Positions 28,258 through 37,377 are shown, numbered from the stretch's first letter. The stretch is DNA of 64,000 bases from Luminiphilus sp051201685 (GCF_051201685.1 NZ_CP179213.1:1922001-1986000), one strand, 5' to 3'. The notes: generated by a model not told the origin, from the letters alone. Translations and numbers: made by a program.

Positions 28258-29705
28258 AAGGTCAGCAAAGCCCTAGATGGCTATTCATCTTATTATTGCT
28301 AACCAGCGCCGCTGCTGCACAGGAGCCGGTGCCAATTGCTGTTAATGTGCCTGACTCTATCGATCCCAATGCAGACTCGGGGTGGCTTCGAATTGAGGTC
28401 GCCGTATTAATAGATGACCGCGCTGAAGTGGTTACCTCGGAGGCTTGGCCCCCCTACCCAAGCACCCAATATCCAAATAGCCACCGCCGTTTACAAGACG
28501 ACCAGCTGCTGCAACAGCTGTCGGCGCAATACCCCCAAGCCCAAATCATTGCGGAACCCGATGGTGCTGTCACGTTACTGCTTTCTGACCCGCAGCAACT
28601 GGTGGCAAAAGCCAAAGCAGACGCCCTCGCACAACAGCGAGAGGCGCTGCTCCAAGCGCAGGAAACGTCGACGGGTAACATCGACCTGCCTGAGAGCACT
28701 GACGGCACTACACCGATGGATCTGGATGATATAGCTGGCGCAACCGATAGCACTGAGAATTCCAGCCCGATTGCACTGGAAATGATCGATGCGCCTGATA
28801 AAACCGCCAATGCCGGGGCAGAGTGGCTCACTCCTTTTACTGAAAGTCCTCCCCTAGATGCAAATGCCGATTCGGTGTCGCCCTCCACAAATATCTCGGG
28901 GGCAGTGATTGATGATCTTGCGGAGGAACAAACGCCACCGCCTGCACTACCTGAGAGTTTTAAGGCGCGACCGATAGAATCGTTGTCAGAAGGACTTCGT
29001 CAGCTAACCCGCAGTAATCCTGACCGGCTGCAGATGAGCACCTCTTGGTTACAAGCCCCAGAAGTTGCCAACCTTCCTATTATCCTAGATAACTCAGGGG
29101 ATGACCCAGACTGGCCACAACTTCAAGGTTTCGTGCAAATTCGAACAGGAGATACGTTAAAGATCGGCGTGAATTTTTGGTGGAATACCGATGCCAGCTA
29201 CCTGCCAGAGGGGTTTTATATGACCTCACCGCCCATGGCGCCAGTACAACGATTCTGGCGGGATGAGCTGTCGTTGTTGCCCCTAGACGGGCCGACGGTT
29301 GCCAAGCGGCTAGCGACCTTCAAAGCTATCGAGGCACATATAAGTGCGGGCTTACCTCTCGTTGAATTCGTGGACCCCACAACCGGTTTTTTTCGAGAAC
29401 TGGTTCCAGAAACCGATGACACAAACAGTTTTTCTCCGCCGGCAACCTGGCCTTGGCGACATTTTATTCATGTCGCAGATACCCGAACTGTCTCCGAGGG
29501 TTATGTTCGTTACTTTGATCATCCAGTTCTAAAAGTCGTCACAACGTGGCAAGAATTAACTTGGGGGGAGGTCTATCAAATCGGCGCTGCAGATCGCGAG
29601 CGCGAGGATATTGAAAAGGCCATCCAAGACGCGCAAGACGCCGTTGCTGATCCAACAGCTCCTCCCGTGGGCCAGCTGCCCCCCGACCAACAATCGCTGC
29701 GCTAA
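28254..29705 (+). CDS. csiV: CsiV-like periplasmic protein
   Basis: A 483-residue protein with a signal peptide (WLFILLLLTSAAAAQ). It has an N-terminal block of the kind seen in CsiV (WLRIEVAVLIDDRAEVVTSEAWPP) and a C-terminal block with LQGFVQIRTGDTLKIGVNFWW and VQRFWRDELSLLPLDGP. CsiV was described in Vibrio as a peptidoglycan-binding partner of a D-amino-acid-responsive cell-wall factor. The stretch of about 110-240 is low-complexity, acidic and Ser/Thr-rich and makes this protein longer than typical family members. It follows mfd with a 4-nt overlap. Family assignment rests on the edge motifs and this position. Confidence 0.72.
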   Translation: MKGQQSPRWLFILLLLTSAAAAQEPVPIAVNVPDSIDPNADSGWLRIEVAVLIDDRAEVVTSEAWPPYPSTQYPNSHRRLQDDQLLQQLSAQYPQAQIIAEPDGAVTLLLSDPQQLVAKAKADALAQQREALLQAQETSTGNIDLPESTDGTTPMDLDDIAGATDSTENSSPIALEMIDAPDKTANAGAEWLTPFTESPPLDANADSVSPSTNISGAVIDDLAEEQTPPPALPESFKARPIESLSEGLRQLTRSNPDRLQMSTSWLQAPEVANLPIILDNSGDDPDWPQLQGFVQIRTGDTLKIGVNFWWNTDASYLPEGFYMTSPPMAPVQRFWRDELSLLPLDGPTVAKRLATFKAIEAHISAGLPLVEFVDPTTGFFRELVPETDDTNSFSPPATWPWRHFIHVADTRTVSEGYVRYFDHPVLKVVTTWQELTWGEVYQIGAADREREDIEKAIQDAQDAVADPTAPPVGQLPPDQQSLR

Positions 29706-30829
29706 GTCAGCGACACTCCAGCGCTTTGTGCCTGAAGCTCGGCTTCACTTTGTAACAGTAACGTACGAGTAGGAAAGGCAACCTCCGCGCCGTGATCAGC
29801 GATAATCGCTAAAACCCGAAACAACACATCCTGTTTGATGTTGTGAAACGTCGCCCAGTCTGTGGTTTTGGTAAACGCATAGATGAAAAAGTCGAGGGAG
29901 GACGGCCCGCAAGTTACGAAATTGACCATCAATGTTCTGTTCAAATCAATCGCTTCATGGGACTCAAGCATAGCTTTAACGGCCGCAACGACCTTCCCCA
30001 TGGCAGCAACATCTTCATAACGAATGCCAACAGTTTCATAAATTCGGCGATTGTTCATGCGCGATGGATTTTCTACCGCCACGCTGGAAAAGACCGAGTT
30101 GGGAATGTAAAGCGGGCGCTGGTCAAATGTTCGAATTCGAGTCATCCGCCATCCAATATCTTCCACCGTGCCCTCAATCTCTCTGTCAGGAGAGCGAATC
30201 CAATCGCCCACTGTGAACGGCCGATCGAGATAAATACTGAGGCCGCCTAAAAAGTTTGCCAACAAATCTCTGGCGGCAAAACCCACGGCGATACCGCCAA
30301 TGCCGCCAAAGGCGAGCAGTCCTGACACCGACACACCCAGCGACTGAAGCACCATCAAGGCAACGACAATACCCAGACTTATCCGAACCAATCGTAGGGT
30401 CGCGCGTATGGTTGCTCGGTCATCGGACTGGCGCTTACCGCGATGCTCACTCAGTAATTCAGCCTCAGCGCCCTTGAGCGCTCGTTGCGCTATCCAAGCT
30501 AAGATCAAGATAAGTGCTGTATCGGCGACCTGCCTGGCCAGCGTTCTGAATTGGTCAGTTCCCTCAAATAATCCCAGAGAAAGGTAGACTACTAGTAACC
30601 AGATGGCCCATTTACTTGGGCGAATCAATGCATCAGCAAGCACGTTATCCCAGCGCAGATCAGAACGCTGCGCAGAGCGCTGTAACTGTGTAACCAACCG
30701 GTCGATTAATACGTGACCGAACAAGCCCAAAGCCAGCAAAGCCGCAACAACCAAAGCCACGACAGGCACATTGAGGTAGTCGGCCAGCGGGGCTAATTCC
30801 TTGACAAAAACCTGAATAGAAACGTCCAT
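29702..30829 (-). CDS. MscS-family mechanosensitive ion channel
   Basis: A small-conductance mechanosensitive channel-like protein. Several N-terminal membrane helices lead to the pore-lining segment and beta domain, with the characteristic FGGIGGIAVGFAARDLLANFLGG and IYLDRPFTVGDWIRSPD regions around residues 185-230. It would open under membrane tension during hypo-osmotic shock, but larger MscS relatives can have other roles. ATG at 30829 gives 375 residues; a longer frame starting at 30925 would reach toward the lexA promoter and adds a dubious leader. Its stop overlaps the convergent csiV stop by 4 nt. Confidence 0.88.
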   Translation of the reverse strand: MDVSIQVFVKELAPLADYLNVPVVALVVAALLALGLFGHVLIDRLVTQLQRSAQRSDLRWDNVLADALIRPSKWAIWLLVVYLSLGLFEGTDQFRTLARQVADTALILILAWIAQRALKGAEAELLSEHRGKRQSDDRATIRATLRLVRISLGIVVALMVLQSLGVSVSGLLAFGGIGGIAVGFAARDLLANFLGGLSIYLDRPFTVGDWIRSPDREIEGTVEDIGWRMTRIRTFDQRPLYIPNSVFSSVAVENPSRMNNRRIYETVGIRYEDVAAMGKVVAAVKAMLESHEAIDLNRTLMVNFVTCGPSSLDFFIYAFTKTTDWATFHNIKQDVLFRVLAIIADHGAEVAFPTRTLLLQSEAELQAQSAGVSLT

Positions 30830-30936
30830 AACGTGAGGTGGGCATGACCTAAGGAGGGTAGATGCTAACTCACCCAAGAGAGCCAACGCTACGCTAAAAA
30901 TACACCCGCTTGGCCAAGGTGACATCGCAAAAGATA

Positions 30937-30952
30937 CTGTATATAATAACAG
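30937..30952 (+). promoter_or_regulatory. LexA box 1 (SOS operator)
   Basis: The site reads CTGTATATAATAACAG, a CTG-N10-CAG match close to the E. coli SOS consensus. It lies 33 nt before the lexA start and is followed after a single base by a second box. Confidence 0.9.
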
Positions 30953-30953
30953 C

Positions 30954-30969
30954 CTGTATAAGTAACCAG
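30954..30969 (+). promoter_or_regulatory. LexA box 2 (SOS operator)
   Basis: The site reads CTGTATAAGTAACCAG, a second CTG-N10-CAG match that is weaker in its right half. Its centre is 17 bp from that of box 1 and it ends 15 nt before the lexA ATG. Two adjacent boxes imply tight autorepression of lexA, as in E. coli. Confidence 0.8.
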
Positions 30970-30984
30970 CTCAGGAGAGCTTTT

Positions 30985-31584
30985 ATGCTCAAGCTAACCG
31001 CGCGCCAAGAACAGGTCCTTGACGTTATCAAACGCTGCATAGATGACACTGGCTATCCCCCCACGCGGGCAGAAATCGCGCGGGAGCTTCACTTCAAGAG
31101 CGCCAATGCTGCAGAGGAGCACCTCAAGGCTTTAGCTCGAAAAGGGGCGATTGAAATGATCGCTGGCGCTTCTAGGGGTATCCGCTTGGCGGAGACAGAG
31201 CCTTCAGGCCTTGCTGTGGTGGGTCGAGTCGCGGCGGGCTCTCCAATACTGGCTCAAGAGCACATAGAAGAACGCTGCAGTATTCCCGCCCACTTCTTTA
31301 GCCCAAGAGCTGATTACTTACTACGGGTTTCTGGCGACAGCATGATCAATGCCGGCATCCTCGATGGCGACCTGCTCGCCGTACACAGCACGCCGATCGC
31401 TGCTGAGCAGCAAATCGTAGTGGCGCGAATTGATGATGAGGTCACGGTAAAGAGGCTGCATCGGCCCAATAGTCAGCATGTGATGCTGTTGGCCGAAAAC
31501 GAAGACTACGCGCCAATTGAAGTTGACTTGGCAACACAGGCATTTGCCATAGAGGGTGTCAGCGTCGGGGTCTTAAGGCGCTAG
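30985..31584 (+). CDS. lexA: LexA repressor
   Basis: LexA represses SOS genes and is inactivated by RecA-stimulated self-cleavage. The N-terminal winged-helix domain (LKLTARQEQVLDVIKRCI, GYPPTRAEIARELHF) is followed by the cleavage site Ala84-Gly85 (RVAAGSP). The catalytic dyad is Ser119 (SGDSM) and Lys156 (EVTVKRL); all three have the same numbers as in E. coli. ATG at 30985 has AGGAG upstream and gives 199 residues; the upstream extension from 30910 would translate through the two operators and is rejected. No sulA-like division inhibitor follows, whereas from memory pseudomonads have one here. Confidence 0.98.
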   Translation: MLKLTARQEQVLDVIKRCIDDTGYPPTRAEIARELHFKSANAAEEHLKALARKGAIEMIAGASRGIRLAETEPSGLAVVGRVAAGSPILAQEHIEERCSIPAHFFSPRADYLLRVSGDSMINAGILDGDLLAVHSTPIAAEQQIVVARIDDEVTVKRLHRPNSQHVMLLAENEDYAPIEVDLATQAFAIEGVSVGVLRR

Positions 31585-31648
31585 CTCGAATTCTTCACGG
31601 CAGTTACTGTTTATAAATTAAATAGCAGCTGCCTGAGTCACGAACCAT

Positions 31649-31918
31649 TCAATGAACCGTCCGCCCTCCAGCGACCTTGGTGCTTTCAGCGTTATCTGCG
31701 TCGACTTCAACGCTGCTCATTTCCGCTAGGCGTGCTGCAGCCTGAATGCCTGCTTGAATCATAGCTTTGGCGACTTCAAGGTTGTTTTCCATGAGATAGG
31801 CAGATGCCTCGGCAGAGAACTGGATGCTGACAAGTGGCTCCACGCCCTCCTCCTCAGCTCGCTGCAACACAATTTCGCCGTCACCCAGATCGACAATTTC
31901 CAACAGAGCGGTAGTCAT
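31649..31918 (-). CDS. Small conserved hypothetical protein
   Basis: An 89-residue, acidic, cytoplasmic protein with AAGGA 6 nt before its ATG. The sequence looks structured: strands (ALLEIVDLGDGEIVLQRAEE, PLVSIQFSAEA) then a long helix (EVAKAMIQAGIQAAARLAEMS) and a disordered tail. It lies between lexA and topA, as similar short genes do in pseudomonads (from memory). No domain or function is recognised. It is preceded on the same strand, after an 88-bp gap, by the DUF6586-like gene. Confidence 0.75.
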   Translation of the reverse strand: MTTALLEIVDLGDGEIVLQRAEEEGVEPLVSIQFSAEASAYLMENNLEVAKAMIQAGIQAAARLAEMSSVEVDADNAESTKVAGGRTVH

Positions 31919-32006
31919 GTGGAGTCCTTTATCATTGGCGAAAGCTAAATGTTAGCAGCCCAGCTACCGGCATACCACCCACCAAGGGTGGATTTCGCAG
32001 TCCTGA

Positions 32007-32471
32007 TCAACATTCGTCCAAGCTACTGCTCATCCGGTTGATCAACGCTTCAAGATTCCCGCAAATGCCTTGATAATCTTCAACTTGAAGCCTTGCCACC
32101 GTCGACGCCAAGCGGCCCGGGGGCAAGGGTCTTTCAATACCCTGCTCCGGCAGCGTTTGCAGGCGAGCCAGCCAGCCATGCCGCTCCAAGTCTCGATATT
32201 CCGCAATCTCATTGGGTTCAGCAATACCCTGACTCGGGCCCGGTAATTCTACTGTGCTGTGAGGCGGTTGTTGCGGGAGGGGAGTAAACCTTACAACCGC
32301 GAGTAAAAACCAACCATAGGCATTGAGCAGGTGCAGGCGAACCGCCGGGGCAAAGGCTGCCTCAAGAACATTCTTCTCGAGACGGTTGCGACTCAGCTGG
32401 TCGCTCCATGCGTCTAGCAGCAGTCGCGCCATGTAGAGCGAATGATTGGCTAAACCGGAAGCACTGCTCAA
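32007..32471 (-). CDS. DUF6586-like hypothetical protein
   Basis: A 154-residue, mostly helical protein. The N-terminal pattern (HSLYMARLLLDAWSDQL ... FAPAVRLHLLNAYGWFLLAVV) resembles the gene found beside topA in Pseudomonas (DUF6586); this is recognition from memory and not certain. The start is TTG at 32471, 5 nt after the topA stop, so it is probably translated from the topA transcript. No catalytic motif or membrane segment is clear. Confidence 0.65.
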   Translation of the reverse strand: MSSASGLANHSLYMARLLLDAWSDQLSRNRLEKNVLEAAFAPAVRLHLLNAYGWFLLAVVRFTPLPQQPPHSTVELPGPSQGIAEPNEIAEYRDLERHGWLARLQTLPEQGIERPLPPGRLASTVARLQVEDYQGICGNLEALINRMSSSLDEC

Positions 32472-32476
32472 ATGAC

Positions 32477-35215
32477 TCAGTCCCCGTCAGACGCCGCTGA
32501 GCTTTTAGCAGCCGGGGCTTTTTTTGCCGCCGTCTTTTTCTTGGCTTTGGCCTTCTTTTTGGGTGCTGCTTTCTTCTTGATCACTTTAGCCGTCCCCGAT
32601 TCCTGCCAGGCACCATTGTCAAAAAATGCCTTCCAGCCAGTAGCCTTACCGTCGACATCCGTCATGACGTACTGCTCTTTTGTTTTTCGGCTGTATCGAA
32701 TTTGACTGCGGTTACCCACGTCATCGGTGAGCGGGGCGTCAAACAGGAAGTGGTACTTGGGGTCTATCTCTCCCTGGTGTGGGATCAATTCGTCGACAAA
32801 TGGGGGCCGCGTCTCACGATTTTTGGGAAACTTGCTAGCAGCGAGGAACAGGCCTGACGCACCGTCTCTAAGAATGTAGTGGTCCTCAACCTTTCGACAA
32901 GCCAACTCAGGCATTGGTACGGGATCCATCTTAGGAGGTGCCGCTTCGCCGCTGCGTAATAGTTTCCGTGTGTTCTTACATTCGCTGTTAGTACAGCCAA
33001 AATATTTTCCAAATCTGCCGGTCTTCAGCTGCATATCTGAGCCGCACTTATCGCACTCGATAGTCGGGCCGTCATAACCCTTGATGCGAAACTTACCTTC
33101 TTCAACTTCGTAACCGGCACAATCAGGATTGTTACCGCAAACATGCAATTTACGCTGCTCGTCAATGAGGTAGCTGTCCATCGCAGCATTACATAGGCCG
33201 CAACGCCGTTTTTGAAGCAACAACCGCGATTCCGCTTCATCATCGGCATCAGCGCTAATAGCTTCGTCACCGGAAGTTAAATTAAGCGTGCTTTTACAGC
33301 GCTCTTTGGGCGGCAAACTGTAGCCAGAGCATCCCAAAAACACCCCGGTACTGGCCGTCCTAATTTGCATGGGTCGATCGCAGGTACCGCAGGGAATGCC
33401 GGTGGGGGTTGGATCATTCAGCTGCATGCCGTCCGGATCCGGAGACCCCGCTTGATCCAGCTTGCCACGAAAATCGTGATAAAAATCGTTTAGCAAGTCC
33501 TTCCAATCTAAGCGACCATCAGCAACATCATCAAGATGCGCTTCCATGGAAGCGGTAAAGCCATAATCCAGTAGGTCTGCAAACGACGCTTGTAGCCGCT
33601 GGGTGACAATATCCCCCATTTTTTCAGCGTAAAAACGCCGATTTTCCAAGCGCACATAACCTCGATCTTGAATTGTGGAAATAATCGCGGCATAAGTAGA
33701 AGGCCTACCGATGCTCCGTTTCTCCATCTCGCGAACCAAGCTAGCTTCCCCGTACCTTGCTGGAGGTTTGGTGAAATGTTGTTTGGGATCAAGCTGCTCA
33801 AGGCTGAGGGCCTGTCCAACGGTCAAGTCCGGCAACTCGGCATCGTCACCTTTTCGCGACATGGGTGGTTGTGCACGGGTGAAACCATCAAATTCGACGA
33901 CACGTCCTCTAGCGGTCAATCCATAACCGGCGGCGGCGACTGTCACAGTTGTCGAACGGTACCGTGCAGGCGTCATCTGGCAGGCCACGAATTGACGCCA
34001 AATTAGCTCATAAAGCCGCTCAGCATCCCGCTCCATTCCTTGTAGATCACTTTGGGTGACTCTGACATCGGAAGGACGAATTGCCTCGTGGGCTTCCTGC
34101 GCGCCTTCTTTAGATGAGTAACGCAGGGGCGATTCGGGGAGATAGTCACCCGAATAGTGCTTATCAATGTACTGCCGACAAGCGGCAACAGCATCATTGC
34201 TGAGATTCGTAGAATCTGTCCGCATGTAGGTAATGTACCCGGCTTCGTACAGCCTTTGCGCCAAGGTCATCGTCTTTTTAACGCTAAACCCCAGTCGTGT
34301 GCTCGCCGATTGTTGCAGCGTTGAGGTAATAAACGGCGCGCCAGGCTTACTGCTTGTCTTGCGCGCCTCGAGATTACTCACCTCATAAGTTGCAGGTTCA
34401 AGTGCGGCTACTGCCGCCATTGCCTCGCTTTCAGTTTTGGGAGCAAACTTCTCGCCTTCACGATATTTAACTTCAAACCGAATCGCCTCGAAGCCTTTGG
34501 GCAGTAAACTCGCGTGCACTTCCCAATACTCATCGGGAACGAACGCTCGAATCTCTCGCTCACGTTCAACGACAAGACGCACTGCTACCGATTGCACTCT
34601 TCCAGCGGAGAGGCCCCTAGCCACCTTGGCCCACAGCAGTGGCGACACCTCAAAACCAACAACACGGTCTAAAAATCGCCTCGCTTGTTGAGCATTAACG
34701 CGGTTTGTGTCGAGCTCCGTGGGCTTTTGGAAAGCCTCCTGAATGGCTTTCTTAGTGATTTCATTAAAAACGACTCGTTGATAACGACTTTCGTCTCCGC
34801 CGATAGCTTCCCGAAGGTGCCAGGCAATGGCCTCCCCCTCTCTATCCAAGTCGGTTGCGAGATAAATAGCATCGGATTTCTCTGCCAGCCGACGCAACTC
34901 CGAAACAACCTTTTCCTTGCCTGGCAGCACTTCGTAACGTGCATCCCAATCATGATCCGGGTCAATGCCCATACGGCGCACTAGCTGCTCGCGCTTCTTT
35001 TTTTCCTGATAATGCTTTTTAGCGTCGGGGGCCATTTTCCGAGTAAGTGCGGCTTGAGCAGCGCGCTCCTTTGGGTCCGAGGACGTACTGCTACCCGATG
35101 TCGGTAAATCACGGATGTGACCGACACTGGACTTCACGACAAAGTCGTTGCCCAGATATTTGTTGATCGTTTTCGCCTTAGCGGGCGATTCGACAATGAC
35201 GAGAGATTTTGGCAT
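32477..35215 (-). CDS. topA: DNA topoisomerase I (type IA)
   Basis: TopA (912 residues) relaxes negative supercoils. The N-terminal Toprim domain starts SLVIVESPAKAKTI and has the metal triad in TDLDREGE (Asp122, Asp124, Glu126). The active-site tyrosine is Tyr330 in YITYMRTDSTNLS. Three C-terminal zinc ribbons (CGTC...C...C, CGLC...C...C, CDKC...C...C) lie between about 615 and 780. The last 40 residues form a Lys/Ala-rich basic tail. This zinc-finger number and tail are usual in gammaproteobacterial TopA. Confidence 0.98.
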   Translation of the reverse strand: MPKSLVIVESPAKAKTINKYLGNDFVVKSSVGHIRDLPTSGSSTSSDPKERAAQAALTRKMAPDAKKHYQEKKKREQLVRRMGIDPDHDWDARYEVLPGKEKVVSELRRLAEKSDAIYLATDLDREGEAIAWHLREAIGGDESRYQRVVFNEITKKAIQEAFQKPTELDTNRVNAQQARRFLDRVVGFEVSPLLWAKVARGLSAGRVQSVAVRLVVEREREIRAFVPDEYWEVHASLLPKGFEAIRFEVKYREGEKFAPKTESEAMAAVAALEPATYEVSNLEARKTSSKPGAPFITSTLQQSASTRLGFSVKKTMTLAQRLYEAGYITYMRTDSTNLSNDAVAACRQYIDKHYSGDYLPESPLRYSSKEGAQEAHEAIRPSDVRVTQSDLQGMERDAERLYELIWRQFVACQMTPARYRSTTVTVAAAGYGLTARGRVVEFDGFTRAQPPMSRKGDDAELPDLTVGQALSLEQLDPKQHFTKPPARYGEASLVREMEKRSIGRPSTYAAIISTIQDRGYVRLENRRFYAEKMGDIVTQRLQASFADLLDYGFTASMEAHLDDVADGRLDWKDLLNDFYHDFRGKLDQAGSPDPDGMQLNDPTPTGIPCGTCDRPMQIRTASTGVFLGCSGYSLPPKERCKSTLNLTSGDEAISADADDEAESRLLLQKRRCGLCNAAMDSYLIDEQRKLHVCGNNPDCAGYEVEEGKFRIKGYDGPTIECDKCGSDMQLKTGRFGKYFGCTNSECKNTRKLLRSGEAAPPKMDPVPMPELACRKVEDHYILRDGASGLFLAASKFPKNRETRPPFVDELIPHQGEIDPKYHFLFDAPLTDDVGNRSQIRYSRKTKEQYVMTDVDGKATGWKAFFDNGAWQESGTAKVIKKKAAPKKKAKAKKKTAAKKAPAAKSSAASDGD

Positions 35216-35364
35216 AGCTATCGGCTTCGCATCCTTAAGCGCGGACTTCGACTATGAATCCACAGCTGAAGGAGCGCATATATACGGTGCGAATTACCCT
35301 AAGGTCAAGGAAGAAACTCGAGTTGTTGCGATTTGGTCAATCAAAAAGCCGACTAAAAGCTGTT

Positions 35365-35814
35365 TCAACGACTTTTTAGTTGCCCCTCGATACCGAGCTG
35401 AACCAGCCTTTCAACCCAGCCATAGGCCGTCTCTCCGCCTCTTTCATCCCAAAATACCTGTATGTCCTCTTCGGTGAGCAATATCACATCAATATTTTCT
35501 GTCACTGCCTTCACCTCAGTAGGGACCGGGCTGCCGCTTCGTGACTCCCACTCAGATCTACAGCGAACCCAAAGCTCAGGTTCTGCCCCTCGAACCTCAA
35601 CATTCAACCTGCGGCTATAACAGACCAGCGCGGCATCAGACCGGCGTTGCAGCCGCGCGGGGATATTTTTGGGTTCTCGAAGCTGAACGAGGATCCCAAC
35701 CTTGCGTGCGCGTTCCCGAAAATCAGCGATTGCTCGCTGATGCTTGCTAGGCAACATGCTCAATAACGGTCCCAAGGCCACCGCGATTGTGATAAAAATA
35801 ATAATATAAACCAA
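35365..35814 (-). CDS. Membrane-anchored hypothetical protein upstream of topA
   Basis: A 149-residue protein. One N-terminal membrane helix (VYIIIFITIAVALGPLLSML) carries a cytoplasmic domain rich in basic and Trp residues, including RRLNVEVRG, WVRCRSEW and EEDIQVFWDERGG. The only upstream start is TTG at 35814. Similar genes sit next to topA in pseudomonads (from memory). No enzyme motif is visible and the function is unknown. It is divergent from the universal stress gene by 76 bp. Confidence 0.7.
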   Translation of the reverse strand: MVYIIIFITIAVALGPLLSMLPSKHQRAIADFRERARKVGILVQLREPKNIPARLQRRSDAALVCYSRRLNVEVRGAEPELWVRCRSEWESRSGSPVPTEVKAVTENIDVILLTEEDIQVFWDERGGETAYGWVERLVQLGIEGQLKSR

Positions 35815-35890
35815 GTTAGAACCACCCCTGTGCTAGGTTGGCAGGATAAACCAAAGGCGCCCGAGCGCGCGATTTGTGGAGAATTTGGTC

Positions 35891-36337
35891 ATGGCGTATC
35901 ACAACATCCTTGTCGCGGTTGATCTTGGAGCGACAACAGAGCGACTTCTGACCGCCGCTAAAGGGCTCATGGCGGACTCAAATTCCGAGGTTCACGTTCT
36001 ACATGTCGTAGAACCCATCAACATCAGCTATGGCGCTGACATTCCCATGGATCTCTCCACCATTCAAGATGAGATCTACGAACAAGCCTCCGAGCAGCTG
36101 ACGCAGTACGGTGAATCTTATGGCATTCCGGAATCCCACAGGCATTTGGCAATGGGCCATCCCGAGGCTGAGATCGGTAACGCTGCGAAGCAACTTAACG
36201 CCGAAGTCATCGCCCTGGGACGGCACGAGCGTTACGGGCTCGCGCTACTGCTAGGCTCAACAACAGATGGAGTCCTCCACCATGCGGGGTGTGATGTATT
36301 GGCTGTTCATGTTGACCCGCCTAACGAGGAATCTTAA
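35891..36337 (+). CDS. Universal stress protein (UspA family)
   Basis: A 148-residue single-domain Usp protein. It shows the N-terminal strand (YHNILVAVDLG), the central HVLHVVEP strand, and a C-terminal nucleotide-loop-like stretch (GRHERYGLALLLGSTTDGVLHHA), which fits the G-x2-G-x9-G(S/T) pattern of ATP-binding members only approximately. ATG at 35891 has GGAG 9 nt upstream. Usp proteins aid survival under starvation or stress; no partner is indicated. The stop overlaps the convergent glutaredoxin-like gene by 4 nt. Confidence 0.9.
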   Translation: MAYHNILVAVDLGATTERLLTAAKGLMADSNSEVHVLHVVEPINISYGADIPMDLSTIQDEIYEQASEQLTQYGESYGIPESHRHLAMGHPEAEIGNAAKQLNAEVIALGRHERYGLALLLGSTTDGVLHHAGCDVLAVHVDPPNEES

Positions 36338-36567
36338 GGACTTTCACTGAGCCAGTGCGCGAGAGCTTGCCCATCAAATGGCCAACCCAGCTCTCGCCCC
36401 GAGGCATCCGCAACCACAGGTATTCTTATACCGTAACGCTCGATCAGCGCTAGCTCCTCTTCAATATCGATAGCAGAGAAGCGAATTCCAGCGTCTAGTA
36501 ATATCGTTTCCGCATGCTCACATAAATGACAGCCCGCGGTCGTGTAAAATGATAATGGCTCAGCCAC
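36334..36567 (-). CDS. Glutaredoxin-like protein (DUF836 type)
   Basis: A 77-residue thioredoxin-fold protein with the redox motif Cys13-His-Leu-Cys16 (YTTAGCHLCEHAE), cis-Pro in RIPVV and a short C-terminal helix. It belongs to the small 'glutaredoxin family' group whose physiological role is unclear. The start is GTG at 36567 with AAGGAG 8 nt upstream. Its start lies only 30 bp from that of the divergent RNA methyltransferase, so each promoter must reach into the other gene. Confidence 0.87.
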   Translation of the reverse strand: MAEPLSFYTTAGCHLCEHAETILLDAGIRFSAIDIEEELALIERYGIRIPVVADASGRELGWPFDGQALAHWLSESP

Positions 36568-36597
36568 CTACCCCACTCCTTGGTTAACGTTGACTTT

Positions 36598-37377
36598 ATG
36601 TCCGATCATCCCACCTTAGAAAACCGCCATCAGATTTTGACTATCTACGGACGCAATGCTGTGTTTGAGGCACTCTCTGATTCGACTATCTCATGTCTGA
36701 GGTTGCATTGGGCCACCAGCAACCAAAAATCTTCAGCGACAAACCGAATCCTACAAGCATCAGAAGCGCGGGGAATTCCAGTCAGAGAACACACGCGCAA
36801 AACACTCTCACGCATTTCTCGCAACGGCAAGCAAGATCAAGGCGTCGCCTTGGATATTACTTGCGACAAGTTTGGCAGCCTAGAGCAGCTTCAGGATCAG
36901 GTTTCTCACTCTAAGTTGCGCATTTTAGCGCTGGATGGAATTACCAACCCGCAAAACGTGGGCATGATGATCCGATCCGCCGTCGCTGGGGGGATTGATG
37001 CAATACTTTACCCGAGGAAAGGAGTGGCGACTCTAGGGCCACTGGTTATCAAAGCGTCAGCGGGTATCGTTTTCAAAGCACCTATCATCTCCTGCGAAAC
37101 ACTAGCGCCCGCCTTAGAGCAGTTGCAAGGCGCTGGCGCCGCCATTGCTTCCCTAGAGGGTGACAGCACCACGTCACTCTTCGACTACCACCCTTCGAAA
37201 AGTGTTGTTTACGTGCTCGGGGGTGAAACTGACGGGGTCTCGTCCCAGGTGTCCTACCTCGCGGACGTAAAACTGCACATACCTATGGGTGCCGGAGTAG
37301 AATCGCTAAACGTTGCCGTTGCGGCATCCCTCGTTGCTTACAGTGGCTACGTCACTGGCTCTGAAGGCACGCCCTAG
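36598..37377 (+). CDS. TrmH/SpoU-family RNA 2'-O-methyltransferase
   Basis: A 259-residue SPOUT methyltransferase. An N-terminal substrate-binding domain (YGRNAVFEAL ... QDQGVALD) precedes the three SpoU motifs: NPQNVGMMIRSAVAGG, VYVLGGETDGVS and IPMGAGVESLNVAVAAS. The layout fits RlmB/TrmH enzymes that methylate ribose in 23S rRNA or tRNA using S-adenosylmethionine; the exact target is undetermined. ATG 36598 is preferred over TTG 36580, though neither has a strong ribosome site. A GATAAT at 36551-36556 inside the opposite gene could be its -10 element. Confidence 0.9.
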   Translation: MSDHPTLENRHQILTIYGRNAVFEALSDSTISCLRLHWATSNQKSSATNRILQASEARGIPVREHTRKTLSRISRNGKQDQGVALDITCDKFGSLEQLQDQVSHSKLRILALDGITNPQNVGMMIRSAVAGGIDAILYPRKGVATLGPLVIKASAGIVFKAPIISCETLAPALEQLQGAGAAIASLEGDSTTSLFDYHPSKSVVYVLGGETDGVSSQVSYLADVKLHIPMGAGVESLNVAVAASLVAYSGYVTGSEGTP

